Numbered from the stretch's first letter, positions 18,901 through 31,900 are shown. The stretch: 64,000 bases of DNA from Zygnema cylindricum (GCA_037447655.1 JBBHKE010002363.1:1-64000), one strand, 5' to 3'. A program made the numbers and translations. The notes: generated from the sequence alone by a model not told the origin.

Positions 18901-19196
18901 ATTTACTACAGGGCAGAGGTCGCAAACGGTCAACCGAAACCGTGACCGACTGATAACCGACCGCCCGCGCCGGATCCGGAACGGATTCGGTTGCCAAATT
19001 TTGGGGGTCAGGCAGTTGCGGTCGGTTGATTCACCAGAAAAAAAAAATGGTCGATTATGGTCGGTTAACCAAAACACCAAAAAAAATGAAACTTTGTACT
19101 GTCCATATAATCCAACATTATTGTACTTTGTACTCTTTGGTATCGTGGAAGTATGTGACATCATGATTAGCGTCACAAATCTGACATGGTAGTAAC
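18901..19196. other. Intergenic stretch with ACCGAC/GGTCGGTT repeats
   Basis: Repeated CCGACCG, CCGACTG and GGTCGGTT words and a short A run; no gene recognised. Ends at the first LTR. Confidence 0.4.
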
Positions 19197-19960
19197 TGAT
19201 GTTCTACAACCACCGGTGCAGGTGGAGGAGCAGCAATAGTAGTAGAAGTAGACATGATACACTCTCAGAAGCTATCAAGAATCCTACCAAACAGTTGTTC
19301 TTAAGTTCTCACCAATTCTTATACAAGCATCCAAACCTCACAAAACTCTATCATAATATAGAGTAGCATAAACACTGATAACTCCCAAAGTTATAGCACA
19401 ATTGACCCGACAACACTCAAGATATAATACTCAGAAGTTTCCCAAAAACTGTCTGCAGTTTTACTACTTGGAAGTCTGGATCCATAATATGTTCCGAGTC
19501 CTAAGTCTTATACATGTGTTGAATTGAGAACACTAGTGTACTTGAGAGGTAGGTCAAACCACTAAGCTACCTGTGATCTGTCAAGCTACCACTAGCTACA
19601 CTAAGCTCCACTGAGCTATAACTAAGCTACCACTGAGTTACCCACTAAGTTACCATTGAGTTCCCCACTAAGTTGATTAGAATCGTATCTATCGCAGTTG
19701 CTCTATCCTGTACAGAATCACATTTAAGAATATCAGACGTTGCGTTGTCCGTACGGACCATATCAAATATAATCATGGTTGCCTTAACCTGTCCGTGTTG
19801 CAGCTTCGCTGCAGCGCTACTCTGCTGTATAGCAGCTCCTCTGCTCTATTGCAGCTGCACTGCTGTGTAGCAGCTGCGCTGCTCTGTTGTATAGCAGCTG
19901 CGCTGCTCTGTCTGTAAAGCAGCTGCGCTGCTCTGAGGCTGAAAGCTTTCCAAAAAGACA
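19197..19960 (-). repeat. LTR of the D-type Copia family at the satellite border
   Basis: On the minus strand it begins TGTCTTTTTGGAAAGC at 19960 and ends GAACATCA at 19197. The start resembles the D LTR (TGTTGTTTTGGAAACC), and the end carries the same ATG-led Ser/Thr/Ala frame (MSTSTTIAAPPP, ending EHQ). The right flank is satellite, the left flank is not, and the five flanking bases differ (gtaac, atatt), so one side was probably lost by recombination. Contains a GCAGC-rich tandem block. Confidence 0.6.
19797..19937. repeat. GCAGC-rich tandem block in the LTR
   Basis: Repeats of about 24 bp around AGCAGCTGCGCTGCTCTGT, each itself nearly palindromic. Related GCAGC/GCTGC words occur in the D LTRs (23550-23660, 28720-28850). 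Confidence 0.85.
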
Positions 19961-20909
19961 ATATTACCTAAATTACACAATTTGTTAGTGATAACAAGAA
20001 TTGCTACCGAAATTACACAAAATGTTAGCGATAACAAGAAATTTACCGTATTACACAAATAATTAGCGATAACATTAATTGTTATCTAAATTACACAAAC
20101 TTTTTGCGCTTAGAGGAATTGTTACCTAACTTACGCAAACTATTAGCCATAACAGGAATTGTTATCTTCCTTACACAAACTATTAGGGCTAACAAAAATG
20201 GTTACCTAACTTACACAAACTATAATCAATAACAAGAATTGTTACCTAAATTACACAAATTGTTTGTGATAGCTAGATTTGTTACCTAAATTACACAAAC
20301 AGTTAGGGATAACAGGAATTGTTATCTAACTTACACAAACTGTTTGCGCCTAGAGGAACTGTTACCTTACTTTCCCAAAATCTTAGTGATAACAGGAATT
20401 GTTTTCTAGCTTACACAAACTGTTAGCTATAACAAAAATGGTTACCTAACTTACACAAACTGTTAGCGAAAACAAGAATTGATACCTAATTACACAGATT
20501 GTTACCGATAACAGAAATTGTCACCTAAATTACACAAACACTTAGCGATAACAAGAATTTTTACCTAAAGTACACAAACTGTTAGCGCTAATAATAATGG
20601 TAACCTAACTTACACAAACAGTTAGCGATAACAGGAAATGTTACCTAACTTACACAAACTGTTAGCGCTAACAAGAATGGTTACCAACTTACACAAACTG
20701 TTCGCAATAACAAGAATTGTTACCCAAATTAGACAAATAGTTAGCGATAACAAGAATTGTTACATAAACTACGCACACTATTAGAAATAACAAGAATTGT
20801 TACCTAATTAGACAAATAGTTAGCGATAACAAGAATTGTTACCTAAATTACAAAAATGTTAGCGGTAACAAGAATTGTTCCCTAAATTACACAAACAGTT
20901 AGCGATAAC
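19961..20909 (+). repeat. 40-bp satellite array, block 1
   Basis: Tandem monomers close to TTAGCGATAACAAGAATTGT + TACCTAAATTACACAAACAG. Diverged, with variants such as GCGCTAAC, ATGGTTACC and ACTTACAC. Same orientation as all later blocks. Confidence 0.95.
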
Positions 20910-21646
20910 TGTTGTTCTGACACAAGTACTGGCACTGAAGATGAAGAAGATGCAGCAGTAGTCATCGTAGAACAAATCAAGAGAGGAAGCTTCCACAAAT
21001 ACCGATGGCTGAACAGAAACTTTGACAGACTATAACTTTCAAAAAATTCTCTAAACGTCCTGAAGCTTTGCCACAATGTAGCTAACATACAAAGGAACAC
21101 ACACACAAATTTTCAATCATTTTCGCTCACAAATCTGTGAGATATGTAGAAATGAAATTACATAAAACTGAGTGTACAGTTTTCATATCATTTGTTCCTA
21201 AAAATCAAATTCACTAAGTCCTACTTTTATACACCGAAACTACACTAAGCTGTACGGAGGCATTCCAGCCGTACATCTAACATTCTATCACAAATATTTA
21301 CACCGAAGTTAAGACAACGTAAAGTGATAATGATCTAGTCACGCCTCGTCACTATTTGTTGGCGGCGGCTGTCAGCGGTCCGATTAGAGGATTTGGCACC
21401 GTAGAATTGACTTTACGAAGTCTAGTGGTCCTGCCGAATTTCCGTACGTCCACGGAGGACATACTCACGCATTCTCCCAAGTGACGACACGTGTCCCAAG
21501 TGTGAATGAACCGTGAACTCCCAACTTCACTGTCACACTAATTTCGGTAAGTACTGAACCGAACTCAACCAAAAATAGCTTAAGTCCTGAACAGCTCTCT
21601 CTCACAGCTGAGGCATAAAGAGGACTAAAGCTTTCTAAAAACAACA
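20910..21646 (-). mobile_element. Solo LTR of a D-type Copia element
   Basis: 737 bp flanked on both sides by satellite and by the 5-bp duplication ATAAC (20905-20909, 21647-21651). On the minus strand it starts TGTTGTTTTTAGAAAGC and ends CAGAACAACA (TG...CA). Near its end an ATG-led frame MTTAASSSSSVPVLVSEQQ runs to the LTR edge. A solo LTR arises by recombination between the two LTRs of a full element. Confidence 0.85.
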
Positions 21647-22791
21647 ATAACAGGAATTGTTATCTAACTTACACAAACTGTTCTCGCTAAAAAGAATGTT
21701 TACCGAACTTACATAAATTGTTGGTAATAACAAAAATTGTTACCTAAATTACACAAATAGTTAGCGATAACAAGAATTGTTACCTGTATTACACAAATTA
21801 TTAGCGATAAAAATATATGTTACCTAACTTACACAAACTCTTTACGATAAAAAGAATTGTTTACTGAAATTACACAAACAGTTAGAGATAACACGATTTG
21901 TTACCTAAATTACACAAACTATTTGCGCTAACAAGAATTGTTACCTCACTTACACAAACTGTTTGCGATAACAAAAATGGTTACCTAAATAACAGAAACA
22001 GTTAGCAATAACAAGAACTGTTACCTAAATAACATAAACAGTTAGCGATAACGAAATGTTACCAAAAGTACACAAACTGTTAGCGCTAAAAATAATGGTT
22101 GTCTAACTTACACCATCTTTTATAACCAGAATTGATACCTAACCACGAAACTAATGGCGCTAGATTTTTTCATTCACAAACTATTAGCCAACTGTATTGT
22201 TATCTAGCACACAAATTATTAGCTTATGATTGTTATCTAACTTAACAAAGTTTTAGCGATAACAAAATTGTTACCTAAATTACACAAGCAGTTAGTGATA
22301 CTTAATTGTTTCCAAATAACCTAAGCAATTAAGCAAAAAATTGTTTCAAATTCACAAAATGTTAGAATGAGAACCTATCTAACTTACACAAATTATTAGC
22401 TAAGAAATTATATAACTTGCAAAGTTTTAGAAGCAAAAATGTTACCTAACTTACACAAATTATTGCGATACTTGAATTATTACCTAAATTACACGAACAG
22501 TTAGCGATAACAACAATTGTTACCTAATTTACACAAACTTTTAGCGCTAACACGAATTGTTACCTAAATTACACAAATTGTTTACGCTAACAGGAATTGT
22601 TATCTAACTTACACAAACAGTTAGCGATAACAAGAATTAATACCTAAATTACATAGATTGTTACCGATCACAGGAATTTTTATCTAAATTACACAAACAA
22701 TGAGCGTTAACAGGAATTGTTACCTTAAGTACACAAATTGTTAGCGCTAATAATAATGGTTACCTAACTTACACAAACTGTTAGCGATAAC
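21647..22791 (+). repeat. 40-bp satellite array, block 2
   Basis: Continues block 1 in phase across the solo LTR. Around 22130-22440 many monomers have lost several bases. Confidence 0.95.
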
Positions 22792-23786
22792 TTTGGATTT
22801 GAGGCAGTTTGTGCCCCTAAAGAAGAAGAGGTAGCAGCAGCAGCAGGAGTTGCCATAATCACAATCAAAGTACAAAGAGGAAACTCTCACGAATACCCAC
22901 AAATGACCAACTTCACAATGAAGCCCGAAGCAAATCAAACACGCACTAGGTCTGCAAATTTGCCACAACAAAGAAAATACACCAAAGAAAACACATGCAG
23001 ATCTTGACAAAATTCTGCTAGAAGATCATAATGATCTTATAATTCAAAAACCCAAAAACTATTTCACAGTTTTTCATACAAAGAAAAATCCTAACTTCCA
23101 AAATATTCTAAGTCTTACATATATAAGTGAGCCTACAGCTGATCTAAACCGTACCACAATTACCGTGGTCCTGCGATTCACTAAATCTTTACCAAACCAA
23201 ACCTTTGCCGTCTACTGTACAAACAATTTACATCAATCTTTAACTCTAGCCGCCGCTAAAGTGTGAAGCAAAAGTTTGTTCACCGAAATGACGTCGCACT
23301 TCAATATTTCATTTTTAAAAAATAATGGCGAACTCCGTCCGCCGTCCACGCATTCGTTCCCACTGAAGATGAACCTCCACAAGTAATTCGAGCCACCAAA
23401 TGACTGCGTAGTTAGTCGTCCAGATCAACCTACCTTGACTACCCCCACATACCGACACGTGTGCCTGAGGTGTACCAAGCATGTGTACTCCCTTTGGAGT
23501 TACATAAACACTAAATCCTGCCTACGACAAATTTAGCTTTCATTTGCTATGGCTGCGGTGCTCTTATCAGCGCAGGTGTAATGTTTAGAGCACCGTAGTT
23601 GTTTACTCAAACTGCTATGATTGCGGTGTTCTACCAACGCAGCTGCGACATTAGAGCAGTGCAGCGTGGCAGCATAGCAACGAAGTATAAAGAGGATTAC
23701 ACGTTTCCAGCTGCGATGTCAGACTTAGCGCAGCATGGCAGTATAGTAACGAGATATAGATAGGACTTAAGGTTTCCAAAACAACA
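22792..23786 (-). repeat. 3' LTR of element D
   Basis: 995 bp, a diverged copy of the 5' LTR with the same ends. It directly follows the polypurine tract (TTTAGGGGAG on the minus strand, 23787-23796). Confidence 0.85.
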
Positions 23787-23799
23787 CTCCCCTAAACCT

Positions 23800-24057
23800 T
23801 TAGACTCTCTCAGTCACTAAGTCCACATTCCTCTCTACAAAATTCAATTTAGGTGCAGTTAAAGCCTTAGTCATCATATCTGCTACCATCATCTCATCTG
23901 GCAAATAACTAAGTTTCAAAAGTATATTCATCACCATCTCTCTTAGAAAATGCAGCTTGATATCAATGTGCTTGCTTTGGAAGTGATGACTTGGGTTAGA
24001 TGCAATCTCTATAACTGCCTGGTTGTCACACCACACTATTTGAGGTCCAGATTGCAT
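23800..24057 (-). pseudogene. RNase H C-terminal part of element D
   Basis: Encodes VWCDNQAVIEIASNPSHHFQ, SKHIDIKLHFLRE and MVADMMTKALTAPKL, typical of the Copia RNase H end. The preceding STMEAEYMATNSAVKELL segment (about 24140-24080) has in-frame stops. It ends next to the polypurine tract. Confidence 0.85.
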
Positions 24058-24069
24058 GAAATGAAGTTC

Positions 24070-25266
24070 TTGAAGGAGAGACTTTACCTAAAGTAACTCC
24101 TTGACAGCTGAGTTGGTTGCCATGTATTCAGCCTCCATTGTAGACTAATCTGTGACTTTTTGAAGCTTGCTGCTCCAGCAGCATGTTCCACTTCCAATCT
24201 TCAGAATGAATCTGGTAGTTCAGCGGTAGCTTGGCATGTTTGTTACTCGCATCGCTCTAGTCTGGGTTTTTTTCTGCTCCACCAGAACAAGTTGAAATTC
24301 CTGTCCGAGATACCGCAGAACCTCTTTCGCCTCCGATCCAATCTCCTCCGATTTTGTAAACTCTCCTTAAGCTGGGCTACTTGGGTATCTGGCGTGTGCA
24401 ATTCATGAGTAGATTAACGTGAATGATGGGCGCCATAGAATGCATGCCTGATTCCAAGGTGTCATCAAAAATGACTCCTCCATTGGTTTGCGTGCCTTTC
24501 CCTTTTACTTAAATTCCATGGGAGTGGCACTTCCCTTTGCCTCTGCCATGCCAAACTTTTCAAGCATGTTCCCAATCGCTTCCCATTGCGTTAGATAAAT
24601 CATTCAATGTCTTTCCCTTTCTACTTGAATTCCAACAATGTACTTTGCCTCCCCTAAATCTTTCATCTCAAATCCGGAATTCAAGGCTGCCTTTATTTTG
24701 TTATTCTCATTTAATGACTTACTTAGTAGCAGCAAATTATCTATATACACCGCAATTTAAATAATCCCATCTTCCCTTTCCATAACATAGACAGAGTGAT
24801 CCGAACTAATCCTCACAAAGCCGAGACTAGTTAGAAACTCATCTAGTTTCAGATTCCACTGACGTGGAGCCTGCTTCAGTCCGTACAAGGATTTCAATAG
24901 CTTATAGACCAGATTTTCTTTTGCGGTCTCTGCATACATTTCAGGCTGTTTCATATAGATCACTTCCTCTAAATCTCCATGCAAAAAGGTTGTCTTAATA
25001 TCCATTTGATGTAATTCCATATTCTCAATGGATGCTAAAGAGAACAAAATTATTACAGTTGGAAATCGGACAACCGGTGAGAAAGTCTCTTCGTACTCAA
25101 TTCCCTCCTTTTGACTATAGCATTTTACAACAAGCCTAGCCTTATATCTTTCAATCGAATTATTCGGATTCAGCTTAACTTTAAAAACCCACTTACACCC
25201 GATGGCTTTCCGATCCGGTGGAAGCTCCACAAGCTCCCAAGTTTGAGCCTCCATAATTGATCTCAT
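24070..25266 (-). pseudogene. Reverse transcriptase of element D
   Basis: The N-terminal half is open (25266-24757): TWELVELPPDRKAIGCKWVF, YKARLVVKCYSQKEGIEYEE, TFSPVVRFPTV, MDIKTTFLHGDLEEVIYMKQ, LYGLKQAPRQWN. The YVDD region falls at the break near 24757. Beyond it the minus strand still encodes FEMKDLGEAKYIVGIQ-like and EAIGNMLEKF-like sequence, interrupted by stops. Reverse transcriptase copies element RNA to cDNA; this copy cannot. Confidence 0.85.
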
Positions 25267-25270
25267 TTCA

Positions 25271-25748
25271 TCATTCGACGCGGAAATCCATTGATCCTTT
25301 TCCGAGGCTGAAAAAGCTTCCTGTATGGTGATCGGCTCTATCGTAGTGGTAGAAAAAATAGAGCATGCTCCAACAGTTCACTTCACAGCATCGCAGCTTC
25401 GCAGCGTCGTAGCAACATCGCAGCTTCGCAGCATCACAGCTTCGCAGTTTCACAGTTTTCATCTGGATCCAGCGTGCTCCCTGAGAGTAGAGCAGCATCG
25501 CGGTTCCGCAGCCTGCTGCTTTGCCTTCTTCCACCCGGAAAATCTGAGGCTGGAACGATTGGAGCGAACCGTGTCCGCCGAGGAGGAGGAGGAGGAGGTG
25601 ACCGAGTAGGTTCTACCGGCTGAATCACTGAAATGTCCGGAGATGATCCTCCGCCGACACATGAGGAAGAACTTGTCGCAGATTGAAGAGGAACATTTTC
25701 AAAACTAACATATACTTGAATTTTGGCATTTTTCTCAAAATCTATCAT
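25271..25748 (-). pseudogene. Integrase-RT linker of element D with GCAGC-type repeats
   Basis: Low-complexity Ser/Pro/Arg-rich region (SATSSSSCVGGGSSPDIS, RSPPPPPPRR) between integrase and RT, where Copia elements are variable. It holds a block of CATCGCAGCTTCGCAG repeats (25388-25460), resembling those in the family's LTRs. Broken frames. Confidence 0.6.
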
Positions 25749-25763
25749 GCCAAAAACATCAAC

Positions 25764-26629
25764 CTAGTGACTCTCTTCCTTAACTTGAATATTCCTAGTA
25801 ACTTGAAGAGTGTTTCTATCCTTATTGTATACCCTATAGCCTACGGAATCATCATCATATCCAATAAAAATTCCGGGAACGGATTTGGGATGTAGCTTAG
25901 AAATAGGAAGATTGTCTAAAATAAAGCATTTGCTACCAAAAATCCGGAAGTGACTCACATTGGGTTTCTTTCCGGTCCATACTTCGTATGGTGTTTTTCC
26001 TTTTACGGCTCTGGTTTCTATTCTATTCTTAATATAAGATGCACAGGAGAAAGCTTCACCCCAAAATTTAAAATCTATCCCTTTATCCAACATCATAGAT
26101 TTTGCACTTTGCGTTAAGGTTCGGTTAAGTCTTTTTGATACTCCGTTTTGCTTCGGAGTATAGGGAACTGTAAATTGACGAGAGATGCCATTTTCTTTTA
26201 AATAATCTGAAATTGCATTAGAAATATATTCTCCTCCATTGTGGACCGAAAGGAGAGAATCAGCTTCTTGTGAAGTTTTTCCGCCCAAATCCGAAAGTGC
26301 TTGAAGTGAGTAAATACTTCACTTTTCTCCTTCATAAAGTAAACTTTGCTCTATCGGGAGAAATCACCTGTAAAAGTGACTAAAAACCGGCTGCCACTAA
26401 GTGAAGGGACTTTTAACGGTCCCCACACATCCGAATGAATTACTTGCAATAAATCTGTGGTTTGGTTGTCCGCGGTCTGAGGTAGGGGCAGCTTGTGAAG
26501 CTTTCCCAAAGCACAACCATCACATACATGAGACTCTTTTTGTCCTAATTTGACACCATCTGTCATATTTTGCTTTACCATTTTATCAAGCCTTTCATAA
26601 TGAACATGACCAAGCCTCTTATGCCACAA
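25764..26629 (-). pseudogene. GAG-pre-integrase and integrase of element D
   Basis: The zinc-binding part is complete (HKRLGHVHYERL, CDGCALGKLHKLP). The first catalytic Asp is in VIHSDVWGPLKVPS. After a stop near 26350 the frame continues with HNGGEYISNAI, where the second catalytic Asp is His, and GVSKRLNRTLTQ, where the catalytic Glu is Lys. C-terminal part: YEVWTGKKPNVSHFRIFGSK, FIGYDDDSVGYRVY. Two of three catalytic residues are lost. Confidence 0.85.
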
Positions 26630-26708
26630 AACATTTTCCGGAAGGACACTGGATTATGCAAATTCAATTTCATTAGCCAAGTCCATTCGGTACAACAAGT
26701 TTGGGCCT

Positions 26709-27020
26709 CTAGTTCCTACCATGGCTACTCTCCCATCTTTGCTTACTACCTTTTTCCCATTTTTTTGCAAAATTCAAACGTTTCATTTCAGCTACCGAAG
26801 TGGAAAACAAATTTTTCTTAAATTTTGGAATATAGAGAACATCATGTACTGTCCTCTTTACAATCTGACCATTGATGTCACATGCTAACTCCACGCTTCC
26901 CTTTGCCGTAGCCTCCACACCGCTGTCATCCGCATAATAAATCCGACAAGTGGGAATTGGATTGAGGGTTTTGAAGTAAGCCCGGTTGCCGCACATGTGG
27001 GAAGAGCACCCGAAATCCAT
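26709..27020 (-). pseudogene. Protease of element D, active-site Ser replaced
   Basis: Reads WIMDFGCSSHMCGNRAYF; related Copia proteases have DSG, so the catalytic triad is DFG here. The rest (CRIYYADDSGVEATAKGSVE, VHDVLYIPKFKKNLFSTS) fits a Copia protease. Inactive as written. Confidence 0.85.
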
Positions 27021-28039
27021 AATCCACCGTTCTCTTGAGGTCCTTCCATGAGATCTTTTGCAAGAGCAAATAATTCATCGTCATCCGATTGGGAAATCTG
27101 ACCACTTCATCCATTTCTTCCGCGGGATTATCTTGCTCCATCTCGTCGATTACAAAGAAAGCCGCATTTTTAACCGGCTGTTTTGATGCCGAAAATTTTG
27201 GTGATGAAGTCTCTGATCGCACCTTCCATCCTGCACGATAAATTCCTGTTTCACATGCTTTAATAAATGTCGGACACAGCCGGAAAACATGACCTTGACC
27301 AAAACAATAGACACATCTATCATATTGCTTATAATTTGGATTAGGAGAAAAATTCCTATTTCCTGAAATTCCAGCCGGCCTAAATTTTTGAGCATTGTAA
27401 GCTACTGCTAAATGTCCTCCATTCAATGCTATGTTATTTCCCTCTTCCTCTAGAATGTAAGCTTGAGCTACAGCTATATTCCATTTACTCTTCTCTAACC
27501 TCTTTAATTGTTCCGAGGCTCCTTTATATTCAGTATGAAGCCCTCTCATTAAAATCATTGCTTGATGATAGGGAGGAAAATTCCCCCAGGAGCATGCATT
27601 TTCCAACAACAAAAGTTTGAAACCACTACAGTATGATTTCATATCACCCCCGGTATATTTATAATCCCAAATTTTTCCAGCAATTATAACCTCATTTTGC
27701 TCAGTAGCTATGACATGAGATTCTCTCAAACTCTTCCATAATTCAGATGTCGTAGTGATACTGATATACGTCATGTTTAAGTCTTTCGACAAAAAAAAAA
27801 TTGAGAACATGTAAAGCATCATTTTTCTTTTCAAAATCTGGGTCTGTATCCAAATGAACACTAGAGACCACATCATACAACTTTACTTGCTTAAGGTAAG
27901 ATTTAGTCAAATCAGCCCAATGCATATGTTTTTCCCTATTTAACACCAGGATCCGTGAGGGCAGGCCCATGACCTTTGGATTTGAGGCAGCTGGTGCCTT
28001 TGAAGAAGAAGAGGAAGCAGTAGCAGCAGCAGTTGCCAT
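26926..28039 (-). pseudogene. gag: gag of element D
   Basis: The frame starts with ATG at 28039 inside the LTR and continues through the primer site to YLKQVKLYDVVSSVHLDTDP. A frameshift at an A/T run near 27795 moves it to the frame FSIFFLSKDLNMTYISITTT, SELWKSLRESHV and KIWDYKYTGGDMKSYCSGF. The UBN2-like core AMILMRGLHTEYKGASEQL follows, then an intact CCHC knuckle CVYCFGQGHVFRLC. The tail ends near the protease with another frameshift. The N-terminus differs from A-C, so D is a separate family. Confidence 0.85.
27960..27974 (-). promoter_or_regulatory. Primer-binding site of D
   Basis: GGTCATGGGCCTGCC on the minus strand, next to the LTR: a diverged form of GGTTATGGGCCC, the half-tRNA initiator-Met site. 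The gag frame passes through it (KVMGLPSR). Confidence 0.75.
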
Positions 28040-28959
28040 AATCACAATCAAAGTACAAAAAGGAAACTCTCACAAATACCCACAAATGACCAACTTCACA
28101 ATGAAGCCCCAAGCAAATCAGACACACACTAGGTCTGCAAATTTGCCACAATGAAGAAAATACACCAAAGAAAACACATGCAGAACTTCACACAATTCTA
28201 CCAAAAGATCACAATGATTTTATTATTCAAAAACCCAAATTTTTCCTACAAAGAAAAATCCTAACTTCCAAAATATTCTAAGTCCTACATGTACAAGTGA
28301 GCCTACAGCTGATCTAAACCGTACCACAATTACCATGGTCCACCGGTACACTAAATCTTTACCAAACCAAACCTTCGCCGTCTGTCGTACAAACAATTTA
28401 CATCAATTTCTAACTCCAGCCGCCGCTAGAGTTTGCAGCAAAAGTTTGTTCACCGAAATGACAGCGCACTTCAATATTTAACTATAAAAAATGACGGCGA
28501 ACTCCGTCCGCCGTCCACGCATTCGTTCCCACTGAAGATGAACCTCCACTTGTAAATCGAGTCACCAAATGACTGCGTACTTCGTCGTCTAGATCAACAA
28601 ACCTTGACTACCCCCACATACCGACACGTGTGCCTGAGGTGTACCAAGTCTGTGTACTCCCTTTTGAGTTACATAAACACTAAATCCTGCCTACGACAAT
28701 TTAGCTTTCATACGAACTGCTATGGCTACGGTGCTCTTATCAACGTTGCTGTAATGTTTAGAGCAGCGTTGCTGTTTACTCAAGCTGGTATGACTGTGGT
28801 ATTCTACCAGCGCAGCTGCGACATTAGAGCAGCGCAGCGTGGCAGCATAGCAATGAAGTATAAAGAGGATTACAGGTTTCCAGCTGCAATGTCAGATTTA
28901 GCGCAAAATGGCAATATAGCAAGGAGATAAAGAGAGGACTGAAGGTTTCCAAAACAACA
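27975..28959 (-). repeat. 5' LTR of element D
   Basis: 985 bp. Starts TGTTGTTTTGGAAACC at 28959 and ends CAAATCCAAA at 27975, so the 3' terminus is AA, not the usual CA. Near its end the minus strand encodes MATAAATASSSSSKAPAASN in frame with gag. Confidence 0.85.
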
Positions 28960-31900
28960 ATAACAGGAATTGTTACCTAACTTACACAAACTGTTAGCGC
29001 TAAGAGGAATTATTATCTAATTTACACACACCTTTAGCGTTAACAATAATTGATACCTAAATTACACAAATAGTTAGAGATAACAGGAATTGTTATCTAA
29101 ATTACACAAATTGTTTGCACTAACAGGAATTGTTACCTAACTTACACATCCTGTTAGCGCTAACAAGAATGGGTACCTAACTTACACAAACTATTAACAA
29201 TAACAAGAACTGTTACCTAAATTACACAAACTGTTAGCGATAACAATAATTATTACCTAAATTACACAAACAATTAGGGAACAAATAATTGTTACCTAGA
29301 TTACACAAAAAGTTAGCGATAACTGGAATTGTTATCTAACTTACACAAACTGTTAGCGCTAACAAGAATGGTTACCAACTTACACAAATTGTTAGCGATA
29401 ACAAGAATTGATACCTAAATTAGACAAATAGTTAGCGATAACAAGAATTGTTACCTAAATTACAAAAAATGTTAGCGATAACAGGAATTGTTATCTAACT
29501 TACACAAACTGTTTGCGCTAACAAGAATGGTTACCGAACTTACACAAACTGTTAGCAATAACATGAATTGATACCTAAATTACACAATTAGGTAGCGATA
29601 ACAATGATTGTTACCTATCTTACACAATTTTTTAGCGGTATCAAGAATTGATACCTAACATAAACAAACTGTTAGCGATAAAAACAATTGTTTACCTAAA
29701 TTACACAAAAATTTAGCGATAACAGGAATTGATATCTAAATTACACAAAATGTTTGTGCTAACAGGAATTGTTAACTAACTTACACATGTTGTTAGCGCT
29801 AACACGAATTCTTACCTAAATTACACAAATTGTTTGCGCTAACAAGAATTGGTACCTTACTTACACAAACTATTATCGATAACAAGAATGGTTACTGTTA
29901 GCGATAAAAAGAATTGTTACCTAAATTACACAAACTGTTAGCGATAATGAAATGTTTCCCAAAGTACACTAACTGTTAGCGCTAACAATAATGGTTTTCT
30001 AACTTACACAAACTGTTAGCGATAACTGAAATTGTTACCTAAAAACTCAAACTTTTAGTGATAACAAGAATTGTTACCAAATTTACACAAAGAGTAAAGG
30101 ATAACGAAATTGTTATCTAAACTACACAAAATGTTTACGTTAACTGTAATTGTTAACTAACTTACACAAACTTTTAGCGCGAACACGAAATCTTACCTAA
30201 ATTACACAAATTGTTAGCGCTAACAAGAATTGTTATCTAACTTACATAAACTGTTGGGGATAACAAGAATTGTTACCTAAACTACACAAACTGTTTGCGC
30301 TAACAAGAATTGTTACATAACTTACGCAAACTGTTAGTGATAACAGGAATTGTTACCTAACTTACACAAACTGTTAGCGCTAACAAGAATGGTAACCTAA
30401 CTTACACAAACTGTTAGCAATAACAAGAAATATTACCTAAATTACACAAACTGTTAGCGATAACAATAATTATTACCTAAATTACACAAACGGTTAGCGA
30501 TAACAAGAATTGATACCTAAATTACACAAATTGTTACCGATAACAGGAATTGATTCCTAAATTACACAAACAGTTAGCGATAACAGGAATTGTTACCTAA
30601 AGTACACAAATTGTTAGCGCTAACAATAATGGTTACCTAACTTACACAAACTGTTAGCGATAACAGGAATTGTTTTCTAACATACACAAACTATTAGCGC
30701 TAACAGGAATTGTTATCTAATTTAGACAAAATGTTAGCGATAACAACAATAGTTACCTAAATTACACAAACAGTTAGCGATAACCAGAAATGTTATCTAA
30801 ATTACACAAACTGTTTGCGCTAACAGGAATTGTTACCTAACTTACGCAAATTGTTAGCAATAACGGGAACTATTATCTAACTTACACAAACTGTTAGCGC
30901 TTACAAGAATGAGTTCTTAACTTACTCAAACTGTGAGTGATAACAAGAATTGTTACATAAATTACACAAACTGTTAGCCCTAACAATAATGGTTACCTAG
31001 CTTTCACAAACTGTTAGCGATGACAATAATTGTCACCTAAATTACACAAAATGTAAGGGATAACAGGAATTGTTACCTAACTTACACAAACTGTTAGCGC
31101 TAACAAGATTTGTTAACAAACTTACACAAATTATTAGCGCTAACAAGAATTGTTACCTAAATTACACAAATTTTTATCGCTAAGAAGAATTGTCACCTAA
31201 GTTACACAAACTGTTAGCGATAACAAGAATTGTTACCTAAATTACACAAACAGTTAGCGATAAAAAAAATTGTTACCTAAATTACACAAACAGTTAGCGA
31301 TAACATGAATTGTTATCTAACTTACACAAACTGTTAGCGCTAACAAGAAGGGTTACTGAACTTACACAAACTATTAGCAATAGCAAGAATTGTTACCTAA
31401 ATTACAGAAACTGTTAGCGATAACAAGAATTGTTACCTAAATTCCACAAACATTTAGCGATAAAAAGAATTGTTACCTAAATAAGACAAACTGTAATTGA
31501 TAACAAGAATTGTTACCTAAATTAAACAAATCTGTTAGCGATGACAATAATTGTCACCTAAATTACACAAAATGTAAGGGATAACAGGAATTGTTACCTA
31601 ACTTACACAAACTGTTAGCGCTAACAAGATTTGTTAACAAACTTACACAAATTATTAGCGCTAACAAGAATTGTTACCTAAATTACACAAATTTTTATCG
31701 CTAAGAAGAATTGTCACCTAAGTTACACAAACTGTTAGCGATAACAACAAACTGTTATCAATAACAAGAATGGTTACCTAAATTACAAAAACAGTTAGCA
31801 ATAACAATATTTGTTACCTAAATTACACAATTTGTTAGCGATAACAAGAATTGTTACCTAAATTACACAAAATGTTAGCAATAACAAGAATTGTTACTGA

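Larger units (their letters stand above)
22792..28959 (-). mobile_element. Full-length Copia element D inserted in satellite
   Basis: Two LTRs (28959-27975 and 23786-22792) surround gag, protease, integrase, RT and RNase H in Copia order on the minus strand. The 5-bp target duplication ATAAC flanks it (22787-22791, 28960-28964), taken from the satellite monomer. Primer site and polypurine tract abut the LTRs. Many stops and frameshifts, and altered catalytic residues, make it inactive. Confidence 0.95.

Noticed and set aside
18900-19196. Upstream exon for the LRR gene
   Set aside because: The long minus-strand frames here lack splice signals joining exon 1, and exon 1 already begins with a signal peptide in good start context.
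24160-24764. Plus-strand open frames inside element D
   Set aside because: Antisense to the decayed RT/RNase H of D, whose minus-strand translation explains the sequence.
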